From Tatumella saanichensis (GTDB taxonomy: Bacteria; Pseudomonadota; Gammaproteobacteria; Enterobacterales; Enterobacteriaceae): a stretch of DNA of 64,000 nucleotides. Position numbers and translations under genes: made by a program. Of the stretch, positions 27,204-36,910 are shown piece after piece. Under the pieces are notes generated by a model. It ran no database searches and was not told the DNA's origin. It saw only the letters and a program-made list of their open reading frames with translations. The stretch covers positions 1-64,000 of the forward strand of contig NZ_ATMI01000040.1 of the NCBI RefSeq assembly GCF_000439375.1, written 5' to 3'. The first letter of the stretch is position 1, and every line of letters begins with the position of its first letter.

Positions 27204-27247
27204 TTACCCCATCATCCCTGCTTTGCAGATAGTTTTTAGAGGAAACA

Positions 27248-27673
27248 ATGGAAAACACCAATAAAGTAGTGAAATCGGCCGTTGCCACGCTGATCGCTGC
27301 CGTATTGCAGTGGGTTTTAAATATCGGTCTGATTATTCTAGCCATCATTCTGGTGATCTTCTTAGGTAAAGAGACCCTTCATCTGGCGAACGTACTGTTT
27401 CATACAGGGGAACAGTCTTCGTCGTATTTACTGGTTGAAGGGATCGTCATTTACTTCCTCTATTTCGAATTTATTGCTTTGATTGTGAAGTACTTTAAGT
27501 CCGGTTTTCACTTCCCATTACGCTATTTTATTTATATCGGTATCACGGCGATTATTCGTCTGATTATTGTCGACCATAAAAACCCACTGGATACCCTCTA
27601 TTACTCTGGGGCAATCCTGATCCTGGTCGGTACCCTTTGGTTAGCGAACAGTAAGCGTCTTAAACGCGAATAA
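27248..27673 (+). CDS. psiE: phosphate-starvation-inducible protein PsiE
   Basis: A 141-residue inner-membrane protein with four predicted helices, similar in length and layout to E. coli PsiE (136). Conserved stretches include [30 protein letters not shown]. The molecular role is unknown; the name reflects induction by phosphate starvation in E. coli. The ATG has GAGGAAACA upstream. A CRP site lies in the short upstream region. It stands alone between pgi and ubiC; the E. coli maltose genes that follow psiE are absent. Confidence 0.92.
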   Translation: MENTNKVVKSAVATLIAAVLQWVLNIGLIILAIILVIFLGKETLHLANVLFHTGEQSSSYLLVEGIVIYFLYFEFIALIVKYFKSGFHFPLRYFIYIGITAIIRLIIVDHKNPLDTLYYSGAILILVGTLWLANSKRLKRE

Positions 27674-27674
27674 T

Positions 27675-27694
27675 CCTCTGGTAGAGGTTTTTTT
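27675..27694 (+). terminator. psiE terminator
   Basis: CCTCT-GGT-AGAGG followed by seven T, starting 1 bp after the psiE stop codon. Confidence 0.85.
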
Positions 27695-27820
27695 GTGCAC
27701 AAGAGTAAGCTTCACACAGATCATCCTGTTTAGTAGTCACGAGTCTGCTATAGTTCAGCACTTAACTGCTGGCGTCGGTGATACCGTGCTGGCTGGTATT
27801 GTCTGGTTTCTGAGAATGTC

Positions 27821-28348
27821 ATGTCTGTACAGCAATTCTGCAAATTGTATCAGTTGCAATGGGTACCGTTTTCTGCTCCGCAGTTGTCCCCCGATATTTC
27901 TGACTGGTTGTCGGAAGAAGGATCGCTGACCGCACGTTTTGAGCGTCATTGCCAGCAACTGACCGTAAAGGTGGTTCGCGAAGGCTTTGTGGCTAAAACG
28001 ACATTACTGCCCCATGAAACCGGTGATACTGCATTCGACCACGCCGACCGCTATTGGCTGCGTGAAGTCATATTATATGGCGACGGTAAACCCTGGCTCT
28101 CGGGGCGTACAGTGTTACCTGAAGGGACCCTCAGTGGACCAGAAACTGCGTTGCTGGCGCTTGGCGAATCACCGCTCGGGCGCTTTCTGTTCACCTCTTC
28201 GCAATTGAGCCGTGACTTTATCCTACCGGGACACAGTGACGGACTGTGGGGGCGTTATTCGCTGCTGCGACTCTCAGGAAAGCCGCTGATACTGACCGAG
28301 CTTTTTTTACCCGCGTCACCCGCCTATCCACCCCGGGAGAAAGGATAA
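27821..28348 (+). CDS. ubiC: chorismate pyruvate-lyase UbiC
   Basis: Removes pyruvate from chorismate to give 4-hydroxybenzoate, the ring precursor of ubiquinone. 175 residues (E. coli 165). Conserved: [31 protein letters not shown] (with the active-site arginine), [32 protein letters not shown]. It is 6 bp upstream of ubiA, forming the ubiCA operon. Confidence 0.95.
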   Translation: MSVQQFCKLYQLQWVPFSAPQLSPDISDWLSEEGSLTARFERHCQQLTVKVVREGFVAKTTLLPHETGDTAFDHADRYWLREVILYGDGKPWLSGRTVLPEGTLSGPETALLALGESPLGRFLFTSSQLSRDFILPGHSDGLWGRYSLLRLSGKPLILTELFLPASPAYPPREKG

Positions 28349-28354
28349 CAACCC

Positions 28355-29239
28355 GTGCAGGACTCTGTAAAACTGACAAAATTTCAGGCTTATCAGCGCT
28401 TGATGCGTATTGACCGGCCTATCGGTACCTTATTGTTGTTATGGCCGACACTCTGGGCGCTATGGCTGTCCGGGATGACACTGCCCCCACTGAAAGTGCT
28501 GGTAGTGTTTGTTATCGGTGTATTTGTGATGCGCGCGGCGGGGTGTGTGATTAATGATTATGCCGACCGTAAGGTGGATGGCCATGTGAAACGCACTGCA
28601 CAGCGGCCGTTACCGTCAGGACTGGTTACCGGCAGAGAAGCTAAAGGATTGTTCGTGCTTTTGGTCGCGGTGGCTTTTCTGCTGGTATTGACCATGAATA
28701 CCCGAACCATTTTGCTCTCGGTGGGTGGGCTGATCCTGGCGACAGCCTATCCGTTTATGAAGCGCTACACCCACTTACCACAGGTAGTGCTGGGGGCTGC
28801 CTTTGGCTGGGCGATCCCGATGGCCTGGATGGCGGTCAGTGGCACGGTTCCGCTGGCCTGCTGGCTGGTATTTCTGGCGAATGTCTGTTGGACGGTGGCC
28901 TACGATACCCTCTACGCAATGGTAGACCGTGATGATGACCTGAAAATCGGTGTCAAATCGACGGCGATCCTGTTCGGCCGCTACGATCGCCTGATTATTG
29001 GTATCTTGCAGTCCGCCACCTTGCTGCTACTGGCGATGGCGGGTAAGATCCTGCATCTCAATGGGTGGTTCTGTCTGTCACTGATGTTGGCAGCAGGATG
29101 CTTTATCTATCAGCAAAAGCTGGCGATGGAACGTAATCGGGATGCCTATTTTCACGCTTTCCTGAACAATAATTATGTCGGGTTGGTAATTTTCTTGGGC
29201 GTGGTATTAAGCACCTTACCCTTTATCAATCTGATGTAA
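28355..29239 (+). CDS. ubiA: 4-hydroxybenzoate octaprenyltransferase UbiA
   Basis: Integral membrane prenyltransferase that attaches the polyprenyl tail to 4-hydroxybenzoate in ubiquinone synthesis. 294 residues, about eight to nine helices. Both aspartate-rich motifs are present: [15 protein letters not shown] (about residues 67-81) and [19 protein letters not shown] (about 187-205). Start GTG with AGGA 9 bases upstream. Second gene of ubiCA; a strong terminator follows. Confidence 0.96.
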   Translation: MQDSVKLTKFQAYQRLMRIDRPIGTLLLLWPTLWALWLSGMTLPPLKVLVVFVIGVFVMRAAGCVINDYADRKVDGHVKRTAQRPLPSGLVTGREAKGLFVLLVAVAFLLVLTMNTRTILLSVGGLILATAYPFMKRYTHLPQVVLGAAFGWAIPMAWMAVSGTVPLACWLVFLANVCWTVAYDTLYAMVDRDDDLKIGVKSTAILFGRYDRLIIGILQSATLLLLAMAGKILHLNGWFCLSLMLAAGCFIYQQKLAMERNRDAYFHAFLNNNYVGLVIFLGVVLSTLPFINLM

Positions 29240-29262
29240 ACATAGCATCCTGACCGTTGCCA

Positions 29263-29296
29263 GCCCCCGCAGTGTTAGCACTGCGGGGGCTTTTTT
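29263..29296 (+). terminator. ubiCA terminator
   Basis: GCCCCCGCAGTG-TTAG-CACTGCGGGGGC followed by TTTTTT; a long perfect stem. Confidence 0.92.
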
Positions 29297-29333
29297 ATCT
29301 TAGTCTGTCGTAGATCCAGTCCAGATGATGGCC

Positions 29334-29361
29334 AAAAAAAGGGCGCTCTGTAGAGCACCCT
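29334..29361 (-). terminator. plsB terminator
   Basis: On the minus strand, AGGGTGCTCTACAGAGCGCCC and then seven T (29340-29334), 18 bp past the plsB stop. The stem has one G-T pair. Confidence 0.88.
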
Positions 29362-29378
29362 GAGAGTATATAGCGGGA

Positions 29379-31817
29379 TCAGACTGCGGCATCGCTGTCT
29401 GAAGCGACGGCATTCTCAATGGTCTGTCGGACATCGCGGGTGATCAGATCAAGCAAGATTTGACGCATTCCACGGGTTTTCTCCGGTTCGGAATCATCTT
29501 TATCACTGATATAGCCCTCATCACGTAAGGTCAGCACTAGGCCGGTAAAGACTGCTTTATCAAAGAACTCCGGCGCATTGATACCATGGAGTACCGACAG
29601 GCGTTGTGCCAAAGTACGGCTCTCTTTCTCCAGCGTCCCACGATTGATTTCCGGTTTAGCATTGAGGATAGTGAAGGTGATTGCGTAACGTTGCAGTGTC
29701 TCACGGACGCCGGATGCCAGCAGCCCCAGCACACGCTGACGGGTGGGATCGACAGAGAGATGTTCATCGCTGCGGATGATCAGCGATTGACTGACTAGCT
29801 CATCACAGATCTTATCGATAACCTCTGCCAATTGGTCTTTATCCCAGCGTAGGAACAGCTCACTCTTCAGCATCGGATAAATCAGAGTAACCTGACGCAG
29901 TAACTCTTGTTTACGCAGGGTACCATGCTGCTGAATAATCGCGGCAATCAACGACGGCATCACCAGCAGGTGCAGGATGTTATTACGGTAATAAGTCATC
30001 AGCACTGCCTGCTCTTTTGGCAGGATGATGATTTCGCCGATATTGTCCTGTTCGATAGTGAACTTATTCATACTCATCGCATGATCAAGCAGTTCAGCAG
30101 AACTCATGTCCGGGACAGTGACGCCTTCGGCATAAGGAACATTACGCAATAATCCGGTGTAACAGGCCAGCTGTTCCAGTAGTTGCTCACGGGTCAGTGA
30201 ACGCTGTGGAGAGGCCAGTAAGGCAGTGACACACAGGTTCATCGCATTAGCCGCACCGGCATTGTTGATGCGTACCATGACCTGCTGAGCAATATCATTG
30301 ACGGTCGGAGCCATCCAGGCTGGGCGTTGTGGCTCGATAGGGTCGATCGCCTCACGCCATTCCGGGACTTGGGTATTCAGGTAGTTGACCAGCGGTAGGG
30401 GTTCTCCGAAGTTCACATAACCTTGACCGAGGTTACGCAGCTTACGTAGGCCGCGTAACATCTGTAACAGACCTTCTTTTTCTTTGGTGGCACCACGCAG
30501 CTCTTTGGCGTAAGTCGCCACCTCCATCACATGTTCATAGCCGATATAGATCGGCACTAGGGTGATAGGACGATTACCGCCACGTAGCATGGCCTGCAGA
30601 GTCATAGTCAGTGTGCCGGTTTTCGGGTCCAGCAATCGACCAGTACGGGAGCGGCCACCTTCCACGAAGTACTCGACGGAGTAGCCACGGCTGAACAGTT
30701 CACCCAGGTATTCACGGAACACCGTGGAGTAGAGTTTATTGCCCTTAAAGCTGCGGCGAATAAAGAAAGCCCCTAGGTGACGGAAAATCGGGCCGGCCGG
30801 CCAGAAGTTAAGGTTAATGCCGGCGGCGATATGTGGCGGCACCAAGCCTTGGTGATAGAGCACATAAGAGAGCAGCAAGTAGTCCATGTGGCTGCGGTGG
30901 CAGGGCACATACACTAATTCGTGGCCATCCTGCGCCAACTGACGGATACGCTCACCGCCACTGACATTGATCCCTTTATACAGTCGGCTCCATAACCAAC
31001 CCATTACCCGGTCAGTGATACGGATAGCCTCATAGGAGAAATCGGCGGCAATTTCTTCCATCATGGCGACGGCATTTTTTTGGGCCATCTCATGGGAGAT
31101 TTTTTTACTGCGGGCTTCGTCTTCTACTGCTTTCTCGATAGCTTTTGACTGCAATAGCTTGTTGAACAGATCTTGTCGGGCAGGTAGGCGTGGGCCAACC
31201 GCCGCTAACCGTTGACGGGAGAAATGGATATGGGCAACCCGTGACAGCTTTTGAGCGATAGACTTGTCGGTACCATGCTCATCGGCCATCTGACGCAATG
31301 AAACCATCGGTGAGAAACGGATAAAGCTGTCACGTCCCAGCCACAAGATGGCAAAAAACTTCTGCAGGCCGTTCAGCTCGCGAAGTACGGGTGTTTGTGA
31401 GCCTTGAACTTCTTTACCCGGCGCACGACCAAACATCACGGATACCGGTACTAGTTGCACATCCAGAGAAGGATTGTTGCGATGCAAGTCTAGGTAATCG
31501 TGGAAAATTTTCACCGTTTCCTGATTCGGGGTGAAATAAGGCAGTAAGCGTGGACCGTCATGGATAAACACATGACGTGGCAGCAGACTACCGTCGATGT
31601 CTAGGGGCTCCAAGGGATCGGGCAGATCATGTTTCAGGCATTCTGTACGCAGTGCCAGTAAATCTGCTTTGGAGTCATACGGAAATACATAGATAATAGG
31701 GCGAGTAGGGTCCAAGCCGAGTTCGGTCACTGGATCACCCGGGATCACTTTGCCTTTTACCAGCAAAGATAATGGAATACTGAGCAATTTATAATAAAGT
31801 TTACGCCAGCCTGACAT
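29379..31817 (-). CDS. plsB: glycerol-3-phosphate acyltransferase PlsB
   Basis: Acylates sn-glycerol 3-phosphate with acyl-CoA or acyl-ACP at the inner membrane, the first step of phospholipid synthesis. 812 residues with the start [12 protein letters not shown] (E. coli MSGWPRIYYKLL, 807 residues); the frame is open 10 codons upstream without conservation. Acyltransferase blocks: the catalytic [13 protein letters not shown] (HX4D), [25 protein letters not shown] and [11 protein letters not shown]. It is divergent from dgkA as in E. coli. Confidence 0.97.
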   Translation of the reverse strand: MSGWRKLYYKLLSIPLSLLVKGKVIPGDPVTELGLDPTRPIIYVFPYDSKADLLALRTECLKHDLPDPLEPLDIDGSLLPRHVFIHDGPRLLPYFTPNQETVKIFHDYLDLHRNNPSLDVQLVPVSVMFGRAPGKEVQGSQTPVLRELNGLQKFFAILWLGRDSFIRFSPMVSLRQMADEHGTDKSIAQKLSRVAHIHFSRQRLAAVGPRLPARQDLFNKLLQSKAIEKAVEDEARSKKISHEMAQKNAVAMMEEIAADFSYEAIRITDRVMGWLWSRLYKGINVSGGERIRQLAQDGHELVYVPCHRSHMDYLLLSYVLYHQGLVPPHIAAGINLNFWPAGPIFRHLGAFFIRRSFKGNKLYSTVFREYLGELFSRGYSVEYFVEGGRSRTGRLLDPKTGTLTMTLQAMLRGGNRPITLVPIYIGYEHVMEVATYAKELRGATKEKEGLLQMLRGLRKLRNLGQGYVNFGEPLPLVNYLNTQVPEWREAIDPIEPQRPAWMAPTVNDIAQQVMVRINNAGAANAMNLCVTALLASPQRSLTREQLLEQLACYTGLLRNVPYAEGVTVPDMSSAELLDHAMSMNKFTIEQDNIGEIIILPKEQAVLMTYYRNNILHLLVMPSLIAAIIQQHGTLRKQELLRQVTLIYPMLKSELFLRWDKDQLAEVIDKICDELVSQSLIIRSDEHLSVDPTRQRVLGLLASGVRETLQRYAITFTILNAKPEINRGTLEKESRTLAQRLSVLHGINAPEFFDKAVFTGLVLTLRDEGYISDKDDSEPEKTRGMRQILLDLITRDVRQTIENAVASDSDAAV

Positions 31818-31925
31818 AGACAAATCGGGAGCCTCTTCTGATAGCAAAGCGGCGTAAGCATATCAGAAGCCGCGAAGAAAATCTGTTGCGGACGCAGCAA
31901 TGATCACAAAAAGGAGTCCCCCACT

Positions 31926-32291
31926 ATGGCAGGAAAAACCACCGGATGGCGTCGCCTCGTCAAGGCTACCGGCTACTCATGGCAGGGTTTACGTGCGGCT
32001 TGGGAGCATGAAGCGGCATTCCGTCAGGAGACGGTAGTGGCCGTGCTAGCGGCGATCATCGCCTGCTGTCTGGATATTAATCTTGTGACGCGGCTGATGC
32101 TGATTGGCTCGGTCGTATTGGTGATAATTGTCGAGATCATTAACAGTGCTATCGAAGCCGTGGTGGACCGGTTCGGCGGGGAGCAACATGCTCTTTCTGG
32201 GCGGGCTAAAGATATGGGGTCGGCTGCGGTACTGCTGGCGATCTTACTGGCGCTGGTGGTATGGGGCTCGGTGCTGTGGTCGCTGCAATAG
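31926..32291 (+). CDS. dgkA: diacylglycerol kinase DgkA
   Basis: Small trimeric inner-membrane kinase (121 residues, three transmembrane helices) that recycles diacylglycerol to phosphatidic acid. The active-site segment VEIINSAIEAVVDRFGGEQHALSGRAKDMGSAAV contains the conserved glutamates (70 and 77 here) and Asp. AAGGAG lies 9 bases before the ATG. Followed by lexA in the E. coli order. Confidence 0.96.
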   Translation: MAGKTTGWRRLVKATGYSWQGLRAAWEHEAAFRQETVVAVLAAIIACCLDINLVTRLMLIGSVVLVIIVEIINSAIEAVVDRFGGEQHALSGRAKDMGSAAVLLAILLALVVWGSVLWSLQ

Positions 32292-32356
32292 CTGTCCACA
32301 GAGTGAGCGACAGTTGTTTGTTTTATGACGGTTTTTGGTTTTCATTTCGCAAATAC

Positions 32357-32391
32357 CTGTATATACTCACAGCGACTGTATAAACAACCAG
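32357..32391 (+). promoter_or_regulatory. two LexA (SOS) boxes before lexA
   Basis: CTGTATATACTCACAG (32357-32372) matches CTGT-N8-ACAG exactly, and CTGTATAAACAACCAG (32376-32391) is a slightly weaker second box. They sit just before the GGGGGCGG ribosome site of lexA and mediate autorepression, as in E. coli. Confidence 0.93.
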
Positions 32392-32399
32392 GGGGCGGG

Positions 32400-33014
32400 A
32401 TGAAAGCATTAACCAGCAGGCAACAGCAGGTCTATGACCTGATACGCGAGCATATCCAACAAACAGGAATGCCGCCAACACGTGCCGAGATCGCGTCCCA
32501 GCTGGGTTTCCGTTCCCCAAATGCAGCCGAAGAACACCTGAAAGCCCTGGCCCGAAAAGGGGTGATTGAAATTGTCTCCGGTGCTTCTCGTGGTATCCGT
32601 CTGCTGATGGAAGAAGAGGTCAGTGAAGGGTTACCCCTCATTGGCCGCGTAGCAGCAGGTGAACCACTGCTGGCGCAGCAACATATCGAAAGCCATTATC
32701 AGGTTGATCCGGGGCTGTTTAAGCCGGGCGCAGATTTTCTGCTACGTGTCAGCGGGATGTCCATGAAAGATATCGGTATTATGGACGGCGACCTGCTCGC
32801 GGTTCATAAGACCCAAGACGTCCGTAACGGCCAGGTTGTGGTGGCCAGAATTGATGACGAAGTCACGGTTAAGCGTTGGAAAAAACAGGGTAATACCGTG
32901 CAACTGCTGCCGGAAAACAGTGAGTTTTCGCCGATTGTGGTCGATGTGCGCGAGCAGAGCCTCACCGTTGAAGGTCTGGCGGTCGGTATTATTCGTAACG
33001 GTGAGTGGCTGTAA
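32400..33014 (+). CDS. lexA: SOS repressor LexA
   Basis: Repressor of the SOS DNA-damage response. 204 residues (E. coli 202). N-terminal winged helix [19 protein letters not shown] with recognition segment [13 protein letters not shown]. The cleavage site is Ala86-Gly87 in GRVAAGEPL, and the autoprotease pair is Ser121 (GMSMKD) and Lys158 (VKRWKK), each shifted by two from E. coli. The ATG at 32400 follows GGGGGCGG; the upstream frame runs through the operators and is not coding. Confidence 0.97.
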   Translation: MKALTSRQQQVYDLIREHIQQTGMPPTRAEIASQLGFRSPNAAEEHLKALARKGVIEIVSGASRGIRLLMEEEVSEGLPLIGRVAAGEPLLAQQHIESHYQVDPGLFKPGADFLLRVSGMSMKDIGIMDGDLLAVHKTQDVRNGQVVVARIDDEVTVKRWKKQGNTVQLLPENSEFSPIVVDVREQSLTVEGLAVGIIRNGEWL

Positions 33015-33177
33015 TTCCCCCCCTTTTCCTTCATCCTGTGTTAACGTCACCAGCACTCCGCCTGGTGGCGGATGTTCCCCCGCTGATGCTCCTGCCTGGT
33101 GATGGCTGATTTTAGTATCACCTTCCCGGCCACTGCTGCGCACAGCGGATAATCCCGCTTTCTGCTCAGGAAATGTC

Positions 33178-34500
33178 ATGCCTTTATTCAGTGCAACAGA
33201 TAAACAACTCTGGCGACTGGCCTTACCGATGGTGTTATCCAATATTACCGTGCCATTGATGGGACTGGTGGACACCGGCATTATCGGTCACCTGAACAGT
33301 TCTGTGTATCTGGGCGGTGTCGCCGTAGGGACGACCATCACCAGCTTTCTGTTTATGTTGCTACTGTTTTTGCGCATGAGCACCACCGGAATGACCGCTC
33401 AAGCTTGGGGGGCAGCCGATGCCGCCGCGCTCGCGAGGGCCTTGGTTCAACCGTTGATCCTTAGCCTGGTGGCCGGGCTGCTATTTATGCTGTGTCGCCA
33501 TCCAGTCAGTCAACTGGCGACCTCGTTTATTGGCGGCAGTCCTCAGCTGTTAGAACAGGCGCGCATTTTCATTGATACCCGCTGGCTAAGTGCTCCGGCG
33601 ACCTTTGCTAACTTAGTGATCCTTGGGTGGCTTCTCGGGGTGCAGTATGCCCGAGCACCGGTGATCTTGCTGGTGGCCGGTAATTTGGTGAATATCGTGC
33701 TGGAAGTATGGTTTGTCTGGCACCTAAAAATGGGCGTTCAAGGGGCCGCCGCTGCAACAGTGATCGCCGAGTATGTGTCGTTATTGAGTGGTCTACTGCT
33801 TGTTTATCAGGTGCTTAACCGCCGCCAGATTTCGGTCGGATTGTTGTTAAACGGCTGGCGCGGTGATATCAAACGTCTGCTGGGCCTAAACCGGGATATT
33901 CTGTTGCGCTCGCTATTGTTACAGATCTGCTTTGCTTCGCTGACCATAGCTGGCGCACGACTCGGTAGCCAGATAGTCGCGGTCAATGCCCTGCTGATGA
34001 TGTTTCTGACCTTTACTGCCTATGCGCTGGATGGCTTTGCCTATGCGGTTGAAGCAGTCTCTGGTGAAGCCTACGGTGCCCGCGAAAACGGAAAGTTGCA
34101 AGAGGTCTGGAAAGCCTCCTGCCGTCAGGCAGGCATTGTGGCTTTGGCGTTCTCGGTGATCTACGCCGTGACAGGGCGAGAGATTGTCGCGATTTTGACG
34201 TCTTTACCGGACTTACGGCAGTTGGCTGATCGCTATTTGGTCTGGCAGGTGATCTTGCCGCTAGCCGGGGTCGCGGGCTATCTGCTCGATGGGCTGTTCA
34301 TTGGTGCCACCCGCGGGCGCGAGATGCGTAACAGTATGGCAGTGTCGGCGCTGGGATTCGGCGTCATGCTACTGAGCGTTCCTTGGTTGGGTAACCATGG
34401 ACTGTGGTTGGCACTGTGCGCGTTTATGGTCCTGCGCGGGATCACTCTCGGCGCCTGCTGGATGCATCATCAGCGCCGCGGAACTTGGTTTACCCCGTAA
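33178..34500 (+). CDS. dinF: MATE-family transporter DinF
   Basis: Inner-membrane multidrug and toxic compound extrusion protein, 440 residues, twelve predicted helices, with typical MATE segments LALPMVLSNITVPLMGLVDTGIIGHL at the start and ALDGFAYAVEAVSGEAYGA in the second half. In E. coli dinF is DNA-damage inducible through read-through from lexA; the same order and strand hold here, with a 163-bp gap. It ends only 2 bp from the convergent zur stop. Confidence 0.93.
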   Translation: MPLFSATDKQLWRLALPMVLSNITVPLMGLVDTGIIGHLNSSVYLGGVAVGTTITSFLFMLLLFLRMSTTGMTAQAWGAADAAALARALVQPLILSLVAGLLFMLCRHPVSQLATSFIGGSPQLLEQARIFIDTRWLSAPATFANLVILGWLLGVQYARAPVILLVAGNLVNIVLEVWFVWHLKMGVQGAAAATVIAEYVSLLSGLLLVYQVLNRRQISVGLLLNGWRGDIKRLLGLNRDILLRSLLLQICFASLTIAGARLGSQIVAVNALLMMFLTFTAYALDGFAYAVEAVSGEAYGARENGKLQEVWKASCRQAGIVALAFSVIYAVTGREIVAILTSLPDLRQLADRYLVWQVILPLAGVAGYLLDGLFIGATRGREMRNSMAVSALGFGVMLLSVPWLGNHGLWLALCAFMVLRGITLGACWMHHQRRGTWFTP

Positions 34501-34502
34501 CC

Positions 34503-35021
34503 TTAACGGGCTGGACGTTTACGCGGCTCAGTGCTGTGGTCGTGTTGGCACTGCTGCGGATCCTGACAGGCGGCCACTTCGGCGCATTTTTCACACAGTC
34601 CATGGGCTTCGATGACGCTGTGGCGTAGTACAAAACCGGCCTGAGTCGCTTGGGCGGCAATCAGATGCTCGACGCCTTCAGCATGGCACTCGCTGACAGA
34701 GGCACAGTGATCACAGACTAACATCACCGAAGTATGAGAGGGGTGTTCAAAATGCGGGCAGACCACATAACTGTTATTAGAAGCTACTCGGTGGATAAAG
34801 CCTTGTTCCAGCAAGAAATCCAGCGCACGGTAGACAGTCGGAGGCTTGGCCTGAGGCTCGCTAATGCGCAGTTTATCTAGTAAATCGTAGGCACTGATAG
34901 CACCTTGTTGCTCAGCCATCAGACGTAGAACCTCTGCGCGCTGGGCGGTCATTCGTGCACCGCGCTTCAGACAGAGTTCCTGCGCTTCAGCAAGAATTTG
35001 TGCAGGAAGGGGGTGTTGCAT
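34503..35021 (-). CDS. zur: zinc uptake regulator Zur
   Basis: Fur-family, Zn-dependent repressor, about 172 residues. The winged helix includes RMTAQRAEVLRLM and AKPPTVYRALDFLLEQGFIHRV. Zinc ligands are visible in CPHFEHPSHTSVMLVCDHC, HSVIEAHGLCEKC and CQDPQQCQHDH. The ATG at 35021 (MQHPLPAQ) was preferred because GGAG lies 9 bases upstream; an ATG three codons earlier abuts that site. A palindrome 28 bp upstream may be an autoregulatory site. Confidence 0.93.
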   Translation of the reverse strand: MQHPLPAQILAEAQELCLKRGARMTAQRAEVLRLMAEQQGAISAYDLLDKLRISEPQAKPPTVYRALDFLLEQGFIHRVASNNSYVVCPHFEHPSHTSVMLVCDHCASVSECHAEGVEHLIAAQATQAGFVLRHSVIEAHGLCEKCAEVAACQDPQQCQHDHSTEPRKRPAR

Positions 35022-35048
35022 AATGGCCATCTCCGACGAAGGGGTTAA

Positions 35049-35068
35049 GTGATGTTATATCTTATCAC
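35049..35068. promoter_or_regulatory. candidate Zur-type palindrome upstream of zur
   Basis: GTGATGTTATATCTTATCAC is an inverted repeat (GTGAT...ATCAC) containing the ATGTTATAT core typical of Zur sites (E. coli pattern GAAATGTTATAATATAACATTTC). It lies 28 bp upstream of the zur start in the zur-dusA gap. The match is partial. Confidence 0.4.
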
Positions 35069-35251
35069 GACCGCAACGGTTAATCTTGATGTTGTGTGGT
35101 GCGGATAGGCGGGCTATGCACCATCGGATATGTTGAGTCAGCCGCATAGTGACGCTTTTCTATGCTATAGTACGCCAGATTTTCCGACACTTTCTTTCCG
35201 AGACGGCTGCGTCACGCAGGTCAGCCTCGGCCAAAATACGATATCAAATAC

Positions 35252-36286
35252 ATGCACGAAATCAGCCAGACAGCCGGACCCAGTACCGGTGAAGATCCGA
35301 CAACCTCCCAGCCCGTTTACCGTGCCGATCGTTTCTCGATTGCGCCTATGCTCGACTGGACCGATCGCCACTGCCGTTATTTTCATCGTCAGCTGACCTC
35401 TGAGACGCTGTTGTACACCGAAATGGTGACGACGGGGGCGATTATTCACGGCAAAGGGGATTATCTGGCGTACAGCCAGGCCGAACACCCAGTGGCATTA
35501 CAGTTGGGGGGCAGTGATCCCGCAGCTCTGGCGCAGTGCGCACAGCTGGCAGAAGCCCGCGGCTATGATGAGATTAACCTCAATGTTGGCTGTCCGTCAG
35601 ACCGTGTGCAGAACGGGCGTTTCGGTGCTTGCCTGATGGGCGAAGCGGCTTTGGTGGCAGATTGCATCCGAGCCATGCGTGATGTGGTCAGTATTCCGGT
35701 GACGGTGAAAACGCGTATCGGTATTGATGAGCAGGACAGCTATCAATTTCTGTGTGATTTCATCGGCACAGTCGCCAGTGATGGCGGCTGTCAGTCATTC
35801 ACTCTGCATGCCCGTAAAGCTTGGTTATCTGGCCTGAGCCCGAAAGAAAACCGTGAAATTCCACCATTGGATTACCCACGGGTCTATCAGATTAAGCAGG
35901 ACTTCCCCCAACTGAACATCGGTATTAACGGCGGAGTTAAATCCCTTGATGAAGCCGTTGAGCATCTTAAGTATGTGGATGGGGTGATGATGGGTCGCGA
36001 AGCCTATCAGAATCCGGGGATCCTGGCGCAGGTCGATCAGCGGATTTATGGACAAAGTCATGCACAACCAGATCCGGTTGCGGTGGTTCGGGCGATGTAT
36101 CCGTATATCGAAGCAGAACTGAGTCAGGGCACTTACTTGGGCCATATTACTCGCCATATGCTCGGGTTGTTCCAAGGGATCCCGGGAGCACGGCAGTGGC
36201 GTCGTTATCTGAGTGAAAATGCCCACAAGCCGGGAGCGGATGTCAGCGTACTGGAAAAAGCATTGTTGAAAGTGACCGGAGAATAA
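35252..36286 (+). CDS. dusA: tRNA-dihydrouridine(20/20a) synthase DusA
   Basis: FMN-dependent enzyme that reduces U20/U20a of tRNA to dihydrouridine. 344 residues. TIM-barrel motifs: [25 protein letters not shown], the catalytic Cys segment [28 protein letters not shown], the His of [30 protein letters not shown] and [13 protein letters not shown]. The C-terminal helical tRNA-binding domain ends near ENAHKPGAD. Start ATG at 35252 with a poor ribosome site. Divergent from zur as in E. coli. Confidence 0.95.
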   Translation: MHEISQTAGPSTGEDPTTSQPVYRADRFSIAPMLDWTDRHCRYFHRQLTSETLLYTEMVTTGAIIHGKGDYLAYSQAEHPVALQLGGSDPAALAQCAQLAEARGYDEINLNVGCPSDRVQNGRFGACLMGEAALVADCIRAMRDVVSIPVTVKTRIGIDEQDSYQFLCDFIGTVASDGGCQSFTLHARKAWLSGLSPKENREIPPLDYPRVYQIKQDFPQLNIGINGGVKSLDEAVEHLKYVDGVMMGREAYQNPGILAQVDQRIYGQSHAQPDPVAVVRAMYPYIEAELSQGTYLGHITRHMLGLFQGIPGARQWRRYLSENAHKPGADVSVLEKALLKVTGE

Positions 36287-36302
36287 ATCTTGCTATCTTT
36301 TT

Positions 36303-36336
36303 CGCCACTTTTTGGTCTTTTTCACTAAAAGTGGCG
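36303..36336. terminator. hairpin after dusA
   Basis: CGCCACTTTT and AAAAGTGGCG form a perfect 10-bp stem around a 14-base loop, 16 bp after the dusA stop. A T run is absent, so termination is likely but unproven. Confidence 0.6.
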
Positions 36337-36390
36337 CTCACTTATTTTGAAATCTATCGTGATATCATAGGGTTAGATTAAGTCGCACTG

Positions 36391-36406
36391 TGGCACGTTT
36401 CTTGTA
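36391..36406 (+). promoter_or_regulatory. sigma-54 promoter of pspG
   Basis: TGGCACGTTTCTTGTA has the -24 TGGCAC and -12 TTG elements at correct spacing. It lies 44 bp before pspG, which in E. coli is transcribed by sigma-54 RNA polymerase with the activator PspF. Confidence 0.85.
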
Positions 36407-36449
36407 AGTAAGACAACTATATCGTTGTTGATCTCTGCGGAGGTAAGTT

Positions 36450-36722
36450 ATGGAAGTCTTATTTGTGCTCGGCTTTTTTGTGATGCTACTGGTTACCGGC
36501 GTCTCTGTGCTGGGTGTGATGGCAGCCCTGTTGGTTGCCACTGTGCTGATGGCGTTTTCCGGTTTTCTAGTGTTTATCGTTAAAGTGCTGCCGTGGTTAC
36601 TGCTGGCAGTCGCCGTGGCATGGATTTATCAGACCTTTTTGGCCGGACCGGCAGTCACCCCGGCGCAACGCCAGGCGGCTAAAAGACGCGCCAGGGTCTC
36701 ACGCTTCAACCGTTATTTGTGA
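36450..36722 (+). CDS. pspG: phage shock protein G
   Basis: A 90-residue inner-membrane protein with two or three hydrophobic segments and a basic C-terminal tail (RQAAKRRARVSRFNRYL). The start MEVLFVLGFFVMLLVTGVSVLG parallels E. coli PspG (80 residues). It belongs to the envelope-stress Psp regulon; its exact role is not settled. The preceding sigma-54 promoter and the dusA-pspG-qorA order support the call. GGAGGTAAG ribosome site. Confidence 0.93.
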   Translation: MEVLFVLGFFVMLLVTGVSVLGVMAALLVATVLMAFSGFLVFIVKVLPWLLLAVAVAWIYQTFLAGPAVTPAQRQAAKRRARVSRFNRYL

Positions 36723-36870
36723 TAAGGGGCGTCTTGTTCAGTAAAAGTGATGATTGATGTCTTAAAATGTGAATCTGCACAGGTTTTTCTCGTCCCGGAT
36801 CAGCGATAATTTTTGTAGTTGTTTATCGCAGTTCATCGCTCTGTCCCTACACCAGTGCGAATAAAAAAAG

Positions 36871-36900
36871 AAACGGGCTTCCTTTGGGAAGCCCGTTTTA
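36871..36900. terminator. bidirectional terminator pspG / qorA
   Basis: AAACGGGCTTCC-TTT-GGGAAGCCCGTTT, flanked by A-rich sequence on the left and TTTTA on the right, so it can end both convergent transcripts. Confidence 0.9.
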
Positions 36901-36910
36901 CATTCTGCTA

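Noticed and set aside
27693-27929. 78-codon frame overlapping the start of ubiC
   Set aside because: It overlaps the recognised UbiC N terminus in another frame and begins right at a terminator T run.
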